Assembly: GCA_041658405.1 (NCBI GenBank)
Contig: JBBAAG010000023.1
Location: forward strand, 1-37,970
Reading direction: 5' to 3'
From: Elusimicrobiota bacterium
Lineage (GTDB): Bacteria > Elusimicrobiota > UBA5214 > JBBAAG01
Length of the DNA: 37,970 nucleotides
The notes beneath the pieces were generated by a model. The model was not told the origin of the DNA, did no database searches, and saw only the letters and a list, made by a program, of their open reading frames with translations. This document shows, one piece after another, positions 9,492-17,982 of the stretch. The translations under genes were made by a program, and so were the position numbers. Each line of letters opens with the position of its first letter. The first letter of the stretch is position 1.

Positions 9492-10388
9492 TTACTCTCC
9501 GCCTTCAAGTTTGGCTTTAGCTTTACGAATACCGGCAGCAGCGAATTTATTTTCGGGATCAAGCTTCAAAGCTTCTTCCCATTTTGCTATTGCTTCTTTA
9601 TATTGTCCCGCGCTGAAGAACCTTAACGCTTCGGTACTCAACGTTTTTGCTTGTTCCTTAACCTCAGCCGCAGCTTTTGCCGCAGCATCAACTGCCGCAG
9701 TACTTGTAGCTTCTGCTTTTGCTGCCGCAGCATCTTCTTCCGCTTTCTTTTGTTCCGCAATCATCTCAGGCGTAAGGTTGACTATCTTATCAAGTTTAGC
9801 ACGTACTTCTTTATCAACTGTCTCACTATACCCTATATGCTTGTAAACCAACTTCCCAAGCTGGTCTATCACAAAAAGTGCAGGAAATTCCGCTACGCCC
9901 CATTTATCCGCTGTTCCTCTATCACTGTCAAAAAGTAATGGGATAGAAACACCTTTTTCTTCAAAAAACTTGAAGACCTCAGGTTTTCTTAAAGTATCTA
10001 CACTCACCAAAAACATCTTCATCCCTTTACTTTTATAATCATCATAAATTTTTTGTAACACCGGCATTTCTTTCATACACGGCTTGCACCAGGTCGCGCA
10101 AAAGTCCAGCACTACAACATATCTCGGGTCACCTTCTTTAACCTTATCCCCACATAGGCGCGTAAGGAAAACATAGGTTTCATTAACGTCTTTTAAAATT
10201 AAATTGGGTACTTTAGTCCCTAATGCAGGACCGGCTTCTGCTGTTGGGTTTACAAGCGATTGTTCCCCACCAGCCGTCGGTGGAACTGCTTGCGCAGCGT
10301 TGACTACCGGTAATGCGGAACTAAATATGCATATACCTATAATCACCGAAATCAGTGCATTCAAACAAAACACATTTTTTTTTGTCAT
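9492..10388 (-). CDS. TlpA/ResA-like thioredoxin with C-terminal TPR
   Basis: The 298-residue protein starts with a signal peptide or anchor (about 1-32). It has a thioredoxin-like domain at about 57-195 with the redox motif WCKPC (Cys101 and Cys104) inside DFCATWCKPCMKEMPVLQKIY, and a cis-proline-type region in EFPALFVIDQ. This matches the TlpA/ResA/AhpC-TSA family of periplasmic thiol-disulfide proteins. An Ala/Glu/Lys-rich linker of about 35 residues follows, then a TPR-like hairpin (about 246-285). It is the last gene of the operon, 10 bases after the PorV/CsgG-like gene. That product has a conserved cysteine pair and is a plausible redox partner (inference). Its 3' end converges on the gene at 9136-9486. 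Confidence 0.9.
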   Translation of the reverse strand: MTKKNVFCLNALISVIIGICIFSSALPVVNAAQAVPPTAGGEQSLVNPTAEAGPALGTKVPNLILKDVNETYVFLTRLCGDKVKEGDPRYVVVLDFCATWCKPCMKEMPVLQKIYDDYKSKGMKMFLVSVDTLRKPEVFKFFEEKGVSIPLLFDSDRGTADKWGVAEFPALFVIDQLGKLVYKHIGYSETVDKEVRAKLDKIVNLTPEMIAEQKKAEEDAAAAKAEATSTAAVDAAAKAAAEVKEQAKTLSTEALRFFSAGQYKEAIAKWEEALKLDPENKFAAAGIRKAKAKLEGGE

Positions 10389-10398
10389 TTTTCTACCT

Positions 10399-12483
10399 TT
10401 ACTTCCCTAAATATTTATCCACTAATGTCTTACCTACACGCTCACCGAGGTCTAACAATTCGCTCTTATTAGTCGTACGGTCTGTTACATACGCATCAAT
10501 TTCCCCAGTCTTTGAGTCGATTATACGCAATGTAATAATATACATTTCGCCCATCTTATGTACGTACCCAAATCCCATTTTATCCACTTTCAATAACTGC
10601 CCTGCTTTTGCAGCGCATTTTTCATCAGAACAACCCATTGCTTCCTCGAACTTTTCTTGTTGCAATACTTTATCCATCTCGGAACGTTCAAGGAGTTTAA
10701 ACTGTCTTGTGCTGGAGATACCTACACGCACAGAATCGCTGATCATTTCAGCTTCCTGAGCGGAAACACCGGCTTTGCCTGCCAGGCTTAATAACGCCAT
10801 CCTGATTTTAACGTATTCACGGGTAACGTTAAGAGTTTCCTTTGCTATATTCCCGGCATTATCCGTAACTTCAATTTCTACCTTATTCAACCCAACCGCT
10901 AAACTGTGTTCGCGTTCAACCACATCTTTTACTTCCGGCAAAGGTACTTTATTAATCTTAATCTCTCTCACCCCGCCGGCATCTTCTATTGCAAAAACAA
11001 GTTTTATACGTTCCTCGGATACTGTTACAGTTTTCTTATCCGGTTCTTCTATCAAGATAGACGGCGGATCTTTATCTACGTTTACTTCCATATCTTTAGT
11101 GACGATATGATTCTTGACATCAACCGCTTTTATCTTCAATGTCGTCTTTGGCTGTTTTTCGGTCATTGCCACAGGATACGGTAATGATAGTTTAGTTACT
11201 AATTCTGTGGCATTCAACGTTTTACCGTTTACCACCAACTGCTTTATAGCAATATCATCCGTTGCAACGACATTAACATTTCCTTTCAATGTATTTACAA
11301 ATAACTTTTTCTGTCCTTCAATCACTGGCGGGATTTCGTCTTCTTGTATCTTTTGAATTTCTTCAAGATACTGTTTCGCAGAAGCATTCTCTTCATCTTT
11401 CTTAAATACCTGTTTAAACATACTCGTTGCTTCTTTCAGCTTACCTGACAATACAAGTTGTTTACCGGCATTCAACAGACTTACAACCTCACCATGCAAA
11501 ACAAACGCTTCTTTATCCTTGCCGAACTTCCAACTTGCTCCCATGCGATGGCTCCACCCGAGATCCGTATGCATCAACGCTGCGTAATCGAAAGTCAACC
11601 CGCCAGGTAATCCCAACCCTACACCAAATGACGGCCCTAGCGCACTACCGTATCCTCCGCGTAAAGAAATGCTGTATAATCTGATTTCCGCGCCAAAATT
11701 ATAGTGCGTGCTTGTACCGTACATCTGTGTATCCATCGTTATCATTACCCAGCCAGAATCTATTACAATACCAATGTTTTGTCCCATAGGATAAACATCA
11801 GAACGGCCGTTGTATGTTAATGAAGGTTTCACCAAATTTATTGCGCTATACCCCAATCTTAACCAGTTCAACGGCATAGAATACACTCCAGCGTCGATAC
11901 CAAACCCGTTGGTATTAATCTTATCAAACGATTTCATAAAAATCTTGGCATTAACTCCGACAGAAAGGAAAGGAAGCGTAGTTTGTGGCCCTCTTGTAAA
12001 GATAGTGAATGAATTGCCAAACATAAGCAGTGTATCCGATGCAACAACTTTTTCTCCGGTTAAATTACCGCCGCTGTCATATACACTTATTAACGGAGAG
12101 GAAATATTTGAGTACGATAACGCCCAGTTCCATGGCTTTAACCAGATGACCGGCCACCCGAATGACAATGTGTTATAACCAGCCTCTTCAAACAATATTG
12201 CGTATTCACCAATAAACTCTTTACGGTTTAGCATTGCAAGACTCGCGGGATTATAAAAAATTGCCGACGGGTCTTCTCCGACAGCAGAATACGCGTTACT
12301 CATCCCTTGCGACCTCACGCTACCGCCAAGACGGTTAAAATACCCGCCTTGTCCCGCATCGCCCTGTATTGACCCCGCAACACCTTGTATCGCCGCTGAC
12401 GAAACGGATACAAAGTTACAGCTGACTGACACTACAACCAATGTTAGGATAGCAATTGTGTTTTTCATATAATTTTTAACCAT
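10399..12483 (-). CDS. PorV-like barrel fused to Ig-like and CsgG/LpoB-like domains
   Basis: The 694-residue protein has, in order: a signal peptide (about 1-30); a predicted outer-membrane barrel (about 35-330) that opens with the PorV/PorQ/UPF0164 pattern RSQGMSNAYSAVGEDPSAIF then YNPASLA; a TPR-like helical hairpin (about 335-380); two Ig-like domains (about 385-555), the second ending GLNKVEIEVTDNAGN; and a CsgG/LpoB-like alpha/beta domain (about 557-694) with KLLERSEMDKVL and the cysteine pair GCSDEKCAAKAG (Cys618 and Cys623). PorV is the type IX secretion carrier in Bacteroidota; CsgG/LpoB-like domains act at the outer membrane. I chose 12483 because GGGTGAAA lies 6-7 bases upstream. 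It starts 2 bases after the beta-helix gene. Confidence 0.75.
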   Translation of the reverse strand: MVKNYMKNTIAILTLVVVSVSCNFVSVSSAAIQGVAGSIQGDAGQGGYFNRLGGSVRSQGMSNAYSAVGEDPSAIFYNPASLAMLNRKEFIGEYAILFEEAGYNTLSFGWPVIWLKPWNWALSYSNISSPLISVYDSGGNLTGEKVVASDTLLMFGNSFTIFTRGPQTTLPFLSVGVNAKIFMKSFDKINTNGFGIDAGVYSMPLNWLRLGYSAINLVKPSLTYNGRSDVYPMGQNIGIVIDSGWVMITMDTQMYGTSTHYNFGAEIRLYSISLRGGYGSALGPSFGVGLGLPGGLTFDYAALMHTDLGWSHRMGASWKFGKDKEAFVLHGEVVSLLNAGKQLVLSGKLKEATSMFKQVFKKDEENASAKQYLEEIQKIQEDEIPPVIEGQKKLFVNTLKGNVNVVATDDIAIKQLVVNGKTLNATELVTKLSLPYPVAMTEKQPKTTLKIKAVDVKNHIVTKDMEVNVDKDPPSILIEEPDKKTVTVSEERIKLVFAIEDAGGVREIKINKVPLPEVKDVVEREHSLAVGLNKVEIEVTDNAGNIAKETLNVTREYVKIRMALLSLAGKAGVSAQEAEMISDSVRVGISSTRQFKLLERSEMDKVLQQEKFEEAMGCSDEKCAAKAGQLLKVDKMGFGYVHKMGEMYIITLRIIDSKTGEIDAYVTDRTTNKSELLDLGERVGKTLVDKYLGK

Positions 12484-12485
12484 TA

Positions 12486-15400
12486 TTATTTCACCCCCAC
12501 AATTATCTTTTGTGGTTTAGGCGCTTCCGATGTACCGGCAGTTGTTGCGTTTACTGAAGTGTTGATATATACAATGTACGCCCCAGCAGTAACCATCTCC
12601 CCTTTACCATTTTTACCGTCCCACACAACTTCATTGTTGACACCCTGAATTGCACCGGTTTCTCCGCCGGTATATTCTTGCGACCAAACAAGGCCACCTA
12701 AAAGGTCATATATTTTTAAGTTAACTTTCTTTATATAATTCGCGGTATCCCCTCCCGGGACGGTATATAAAATAATCGTATTACTCCCCGCATTGAACGG
12801 ATTTGGGTAACAGTATGCTGTACTAGCCAGTGGTGTTTGGTATTCGATAACCCTGAACTCTGTTAAGTGATCCACATATGCGGTAACTGTTTTGTTTGTG
12901 GTATCCACCGTAGAATCTTTAATTGGAGTCCAGAGACTAGTTGTTGTACTATAATACGCTAATTTTAGTTTATATGCCTTTACTCCTGCTGGTAATCCTG
13001 AGTCAGTATACGGAATAACAATTTTAATTTTTTTATTGAATGATGTAACTCCACCGGATAATGTTATATTTTTCGTAAAATTAGTGAATGTCAGTATACC
13101 ATCAGCTTTACTGCTTGAATTGTTTAATGTAGACGGTGTGGTAATCGTTATTTGTACTGAATTACTGACCGCACCGGAAGGTATCTCGATAACAGCACCA
13201 TCGCCGGTAATAAACCTATTATCCGCGCTTGAAGATACTGTAGTTTTTATTTTAAACATAAAGTGTTTGGGGCTAGTTGTAAAATTACCTGTTTTATCTG
13301 CTGCTGCTAAGTGAAAATACCATGTCCCGTCTGCAAGATCATAATAACGCATAATACTTTCTGTGCTTCCCAATGAACTGCTGGCAGTAGTAGGCGCGGT
13401 TAATTCATTGTGATCAAGTATGTAATAGTATTTATCTACCCCTGAACCTGTATCCGTTGCAGCAAGCCAATTGAGAGAAACCGTTTTTTCCATGTATTCC
13501 ACGCTACTGCTGGGATGTGTATCTGAATACAAAGTTCCCAAAACCGGTTTTACTGTATCATAAACCACACCGTCGCTAGAAGCCCATTCACCGTACACAC
13601 CAGCAGAATTTTTTGCGCGTACACGCGCATAATATACCACGTTTTGTTGTGCCCCGGAAATTGTATGCTGATAAATTATGGTTGACGGGCTAACAGTATA
13701 CTTAGTATTAACAACACTTGCCCCACCTGGGAAAGTTCCTATCTGTAATTCAAACTCAAGTGCAGTATTTGCCGCGCCTTTTGTCCAGTTAAATGTGATA
13801 CTTGTAGACTTTATATAATTCCCTTCAGATGAATACGGTACACCAGGTAGTCCCGGGCCTGTCATCACTTTAATCGTATCCGTATACCCGCTCAGTACAC
13901 CATCGCCATTATACGCAGCAACTTTGAACCAGAAATCAGCTTCTGTGTACAAACCATAAACAGTATGTGAGGTTATGTTAAGGTTTTTATTATAACTTGC
14001 GCTATAATACCACGGACCGTTTTGCGATCCTGAAGATGCAAGTACTGTATATCTCGATCCATCACCTGTCCAAGTGAGCATTACACTGGTTGACCCGCTA
14101 AAACCTGTTAGCGCAGACGGTTCGGTTGCAAGAGTATATACGCTTTGTTTTGACGACGCACGGGTTGTAGAATCCATATTGTATGGTTTTACATACCTTG
14201 CATACTGGCTGTTCGAAGATAGCCCTGTTTCAGTAAAAATAGTTGTCCCTGCAGATAATAACGAACTTATCGTACTATTAGCGTCGTTATAAACATAATA
14301 ACCATTTGTCGCTTCAGGAATAGTCGTCCACGTCCATACTATTGTGTTTGTAGAAATTGACGTTCCAATAAAACTACCCGGTCGTGGAAGTCCAAATGAA
14401 TCTTCTGTGAGATAAGGATTGTATGTCATCGTACTATAATAACCAGAGTAGAACTTACTTTTTACCGGACCAGTTGCGCTTCCCCAATAATTATTTGCTG
14501 CATTAATTATTGAATAGTAATACGCGTAAATATCGTACGAATAATTATTCTTAAATGTTGAACTTGTAATGTTTATAACACAAGGTTCGCTTGCATTATA
14601 ACCATAAGCATATATTCCATACGAACTACTGTTTGTAATTGCACAATTGGTTATATTTATCTTTGGACAATAATACGCGTAAATATTGTAATTGCTTGCA
14701 TAACTTATTTTACAGTAGTCGAGATACGTTTTATCCGGCATTGTACCTCTATAGAAATAAATTCCATTCCATGTAGTAGCAGTTAATGATGAGTTATAAT
14801 CTTTCGCTCTGGTAAGTTCAACTATTGAGTCTTCTGTCCCACGAACGATCAACGCGCCGTTATAGTTTTCATAACTGCTATACCCAACCTGAATTCCAGC
14901 GCTTGAGTTAAATCCAACTTTTGTCCCAGGATTTATTGTTAAACTAGCATATGTATCACTAGCACTATCTTGATCGTATATATAAACTGTACCTTGCACA
15001 TAGTACGGGATTCCCTGGTTTGACCATTCAGCAGTCGTGCTTATAAGCCCTCCGGCAACATAAATGAATTGATATGTGTTCCCAATATAGGTATTACCCT
15101 TGCCTAATGAAAGAGTACAGGGCATATACACTGGATAAGTTGCATTATTTCTGAAAACTGTATTAGAAATGTCACCTGTACCCGCTGCACAGTATAAACC
15201 ATAACTTGCACAGTTTTCAATAATTGAATTATCAAGAATAATATGCCCGTTATTTGACCCTATACCGTAACTGTAACTGTTTAAAATGACACAGTTTCTT
15301 AGAGTGACCGTTGAATAATTAACATACACTATTGAACTGTTACCTCCATACCCTGCATTACGAAGGACGCAATATTCTAGTACACAATTATCGTAATCCG

Positions 15401-17822
15401 CGTAGTTGTTAAAAGTTATACCTTCCCAATTGTAAGACCCGCCAACGGGATTTGTTGCTGTTAAGGTTACGCTCGAAAGTTCCACACCAGCGATTCTTAA
15501 TGCACCGTTTTGTCCGGAACTTGAACTTCCACCTACAGTAATACCAACACCGTTACCAAAATTGACTGTAACTCCTGCCATAATAGTTAATACTGCGGAA
15601 GTAAGAGGATTGCTGTCATTATCGTAAATACTTACATCACCGGTTACTTTGTAAGTGAACCCGTTATTTGCCCAGGTAGTATTCTTTGAAACAACACCTC
15701 CAGATACTTCAAGTTCTGTCCCACCATAGTTTGTAAAGACATTGTCAGATGCAAGGGTTGTAGCTGCAGAGATCGCAATCGGATTACCGGTGATATCAGA
15801 AATTGTATTTCCCGAGATATAAGACTCTCCTGCAGAGATTTGTATGCCATAAGAGGTTATGAGGTTAATCTTATTTCTGGAGATAATTGAATTACTATTT
15901 GCTGCATAGATACCAATTGAACTGCAATAACTCACCGTGGAATCGTAAATCTCAAATTTTCCGTAACTTGAATAAATACCATAATTTGTTTGCTTTATTA
16001 AACAATTACGTAATACCACACTGGCAGAATTGTAGTAACAATAAATACTTCCGTACCCGTTATACCCGGCATATTCTATATTACAATAAGACATTGTCGA
16101 TGTTCCTGCGTATTGACTAAAAACAATATTCCGCCATGAAGCTGATGTAGGTGACGTTGCATTACTTGTAAAAGTTATTGGTTCAGCCACCGTACCTGAT
16201 GCGATGAAGATACCGTTCTGCCCGGAACTGTTATTACCTATATTCAATTGCCCGTTTGATGAAAACTTTAATACTACTCCAGGTTGAATTATCAGTTTCG
16301 CAGTAGTAAAATTTGACGTATCTACATCATAAACGTTAACGGTACCATTAATATTGTATACCAACCCGGATAATTTTGACCATATGCATGTACCATTAAT
16401 CGTACCTTGAGTTATTTCAATTTCCTGATTACTATTACCAGTAATAACGTTATCCGCATCTATGTTAATCTCCGGCGATACAGATAACGGATATGAACCA
16501 TTCCCCGTTATTTTATTAGCTTTTATTAATGCATCACCGCAACTCGTCATATACATGCCGTACGTACCGTTTGTTGATACAACACAACTCGATATAGTTA
16601 TTCCCGACGCACCGGAAATATACATCCCGTATGTAGTGTTCAACGTAATCGTGGAATTATAGACCGTCATCGGAGCATTAGTATTGTATATCCCGTAATA
16701 AGCACTGTTACGTATTACACAATCATTTATTGCCGGGGCTTTAGAATTACAATAAATGTTACCATACCCGTTATAACCGCCATATTCAATAATACAATTA
16801 CTTAATGCAGAACCATCACTGTATTGATTAAAAATTAATCCTCTCCAGTTACTCCCCGAAGTACCGGTATTATTAGAAAAAGTTATGGGGTTCCCACTGG
16901 TACCTGATGCTATGAGTATACCGTTATACCCCATCGTACTGTTCCCGGTAGTAATTGAACCATCCGAAGTAAATTGTACCGTGACACCCGGCTGAATGGT
17001 AAGTACCGCGTTTTTTGTTATGAAACCATCCTGGTCATCAATCGAGATATTACCAGCAACATAATAAGGTAATCTGTGGTTAAACCATGTTTTGTAATCT
17101 TTTATTGTACCGCTATTCAATTCTATACGCTGGTTAGTATTAGTCCCAAAAGTATTGCTGGTGTCAAGCATTATTGTAGGAATCATATTAACGGGTGTGT
17201 TGTTACCTGTAAAGTAGCACGCAGTAACTGTCGGAGAACTTGTACCTGTAATATATAACCCGTAACTTCCGTTTCCTGAAAATGTGCAGGAACTTATCAA
17301 CGGACTTGCAGTACCGGTAACTATCATACCGTAGTTGTAACTGCTGGTTATTGTAGAATGTATTACCGTAATACGAGAGTTCTCGATTATTATATTACCA
17401 TAATTAGAGTTACCATATTGCCCTGCATTACTGACAATACAATAATCCATTGTTGAATAAATATCCGCTGTGGTATTGAAAGTTATACCTTCCCAGGTAT
17501 TCGACGCGTTTGTACTGCCTGTGAATTTAATTGGTTGGCTTGCTGTCCCTATAGCGCGAAGGCCTCCTTTAGAAGTACTATAGCCTAAGTATAACCCACA
17601 GTTTGAATTAAACTTTACTTCCACACCGGGTTCTATGTATAACAACGGCTCATTTGTACCGTAAACATAAACATCACCTATAACATTAATTGGGCTATCC
17701 ACAAGAGCCCATGTTGTAGTTTGGGAAATTGTCCCACTTACATTCAACGCTGTTGCATAGGAAGGAATTAACAATAACATACCTATAACAGGAAATAATA
17801 AATACATCCTTTTTCTCAACAT
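12486..17822 (-). CDS. Giant secreted beta-helix protein with FN3-like domains and FlgD/type IX-like C-terminus
   Basis: A 1778-residue protein with a signal peptide (about 1-26). Residues about 28-1140 are a right-handed parallel beta-helix region made of five similar modules starting near 30, 240, 476, 712 and 926. Each opens with a TTW-type strand, a DxD-like turn and an xPGVxVxF strand, then Asn/Tyr/Gly-rich rungs such as EYGGYNGYGNIY. Four fibronectin III-like domains follow (about 1145-1530), then a ZU5-like segment (GDGAVIEIPSGAVS). The C-terminal Ig-like domain starts at YPNPFNAGSNTIILY, contains IYDLLGGLVW and WDGKNGKGEMV, and ends KPQKIIVGVK, resembling FlgD Ig-like and type IX type A sorting domains. 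Probably a surface adhesin or glycan-binding protein. First gene of the operon with the PorV-like protein. Confidence 0.85.
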   Translation of the reverse strand: MLRKRMYLLFPVIGMLLLIPSYATALNVSGTISQTTTWALVDSPINVIGDVYVYGTNEPLLYIEPGVEVKFNSNCGLYLGYSTSKGGLRAIGTASQPIKFTGSTNASNTWEGITFNTTADIYSTMDYCIVSNAGQYGNSNYGNIIIENSRITVIHSTITSSYNYGMIVTGTASPLISSCTFSGNGSYGLYITGTSSPTVTACYFTGNNTPVNMIPTIMLDTSNTFGTNTNQRIELNSGTIKDYKTWFNHRLPYYVAGNISIDDQDGFITKNAVLTIQPGVTVQFTSDGSITTGNSTMGYNGILIASGTSGNPITFSNNTGTSGSNWRGLIFNQYSDGSALSNCIIEYGGYNGYGNIYCNSKAPAINDCVIRNSAYYGIYNTNAPMTVYNSTITLNTTYGMYISGASGITISSCVVSTNGTYGMYMTSCGDALIKANKITGNGSYPLSVSPEINIDADNVITGNSNQEIEITQGTINGTCIWSKLSGLVYNINGTVNVYDVDTSNFTTAKLIIQPGVVLKFSSNGQLNIGNNSSGQNGIFIASGTVAEPITFTSNATSPTSASWRNIVFSQYAGTSTMSYCNIEYAGYNGYGSIYCYYNSASVVLRNCLIKQTNYGIYSSYGKFEIYDSTVSYCSSIGIYAANSNSIISRNKINLITSYGIQISAGESYISGNTISDITGNPIAISAATTLASDNVFTNYGGTELEVSGGVVSKNTTWANNGFTYKVTGDVSIYDNDSNPLTSAVLTIMAGVTVNFGNGVGITVGGSSSSGQNGALRIAGVELSSVTLTATNPVGGSYNWEGITFNNYADYDNCVLEYCVLRNAGYGGNSSIVYVNYSTVTLRNCVILNSYSYGIGSNNGHIILDNSIIENCASYGLYCAAGTGDISNTVFRNNATYPVYMPCTLSLGKGNTYIGNTYQFIYVAGGLISTTAEWSNQGIPYYVQGTVYIYDQDSASDTYASLTINPGTKVGFNSSAGIQVGYSSYENYNGALIVRGTEDSIVELTRAKDYNSSLTATTWNGIYFYRGTMPDKTYLDYCKISYASNYNIYAYYCPKINITNCAITNSSSYGIYAYGYNASEPCVINITSSTFKNNYSYDIYAYYYSIINAANNYWGSATGPVKSKFYSGYYSTMTYNPYLTEDSFGLPRPGSFIGTSISTNTIVWTWTTIPEATNGYYVYNDANSTISSLLSAGTTIFTETGLSSNSQYARYVKPYNMDSTTRASSKQSVYTLATEPSALTGFSGSTSVMLTWTGDGSRYTVLASSGSQNGPWYYSASYNKNLNITSHTVYGLYTEADFWFKVAAYNGDGVLSGYTDTIKVMTGPGLPGVPYSSEGNYIKSTSITFNWTKGAANTALEFELQIGTFPGGASVVNTKYTVSPSTIIYQHTISGAQQNVVYYARVRAKNSAGVYGEWASSDGVVYDTVKPVLGTLYSDTHPSSSVEYMEKTVSLNWLAATDTGSGVDKYYYILDHNELTAPTTASSSLGSTESIMRYYDLADGTWYFHLAAADKTGNFTTSPKHFMFKIKTTVSSSADNRFITGDGAVIEIPSGAVSNSVQITITTPSTLNNSSSKADGILTFTNFTKNITLSGGVTSFNKKIKIVIPYTDSGLPAGVKAYKLKLAYYSTTTSLWTPIKDSTVDTTNKTVTAYVDHLTEFRVIEYQTPLASTAYCYPNPFNAGSNTIILYTVPGGDTANYIKKVNLKIYDLLGGLVWSQEYTGGETGAIQGVNNEVVWDGKNGKGEMVTAGAYIVYINTSVNATTAGTSEAPKPQKIIVGVK

Positions 17823-17895
17823 AAAATTTGTTACCTCAATAATTTTTAAAATATAAGATCTTAAGCTCTACCTTGTATTAATGCATATTATGGTT

Positions 17896-17925
17896 ATTAT
17901 ATAACTGTTAAAGTTGATAAGTCAA
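17896..17925 (-). promoter_or_regulatory. Promoter of the beta-helix operon
   Basis: On the minus strand, TTGACT (17925-17920) and a perfect TATAAT (17901-17896) are separated by 18 bases. Transcription would begin near 17890, some 65 bases before the ATG at 17822. The -35 box lies inside the 13-mer TAAGTCAATAAAT (plus strand 17918-17930), which recurs exactly at 19473-19485 over the -35 box of the next gene upstream. An inverted repeat, GTTGAT (17913-17918) and ATCAAC (17929-17934), brackets the -35 box. Confidence 0.68.
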
Positions 17926-17982
17926 TAAATCAACAATGTGAATAAGGTCACAATATTACTGAAAATTGTTGTTTTAACTAAC

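Noticed and set aside
12486..17822. Numerous open frames opposite the beta-helix gene, up to about 90 codons.
   Set aside because: They lie antisense to a long coherent coding frame, lack ribosome sites and resemble no known protein. They are shadows of a repetitive gene.
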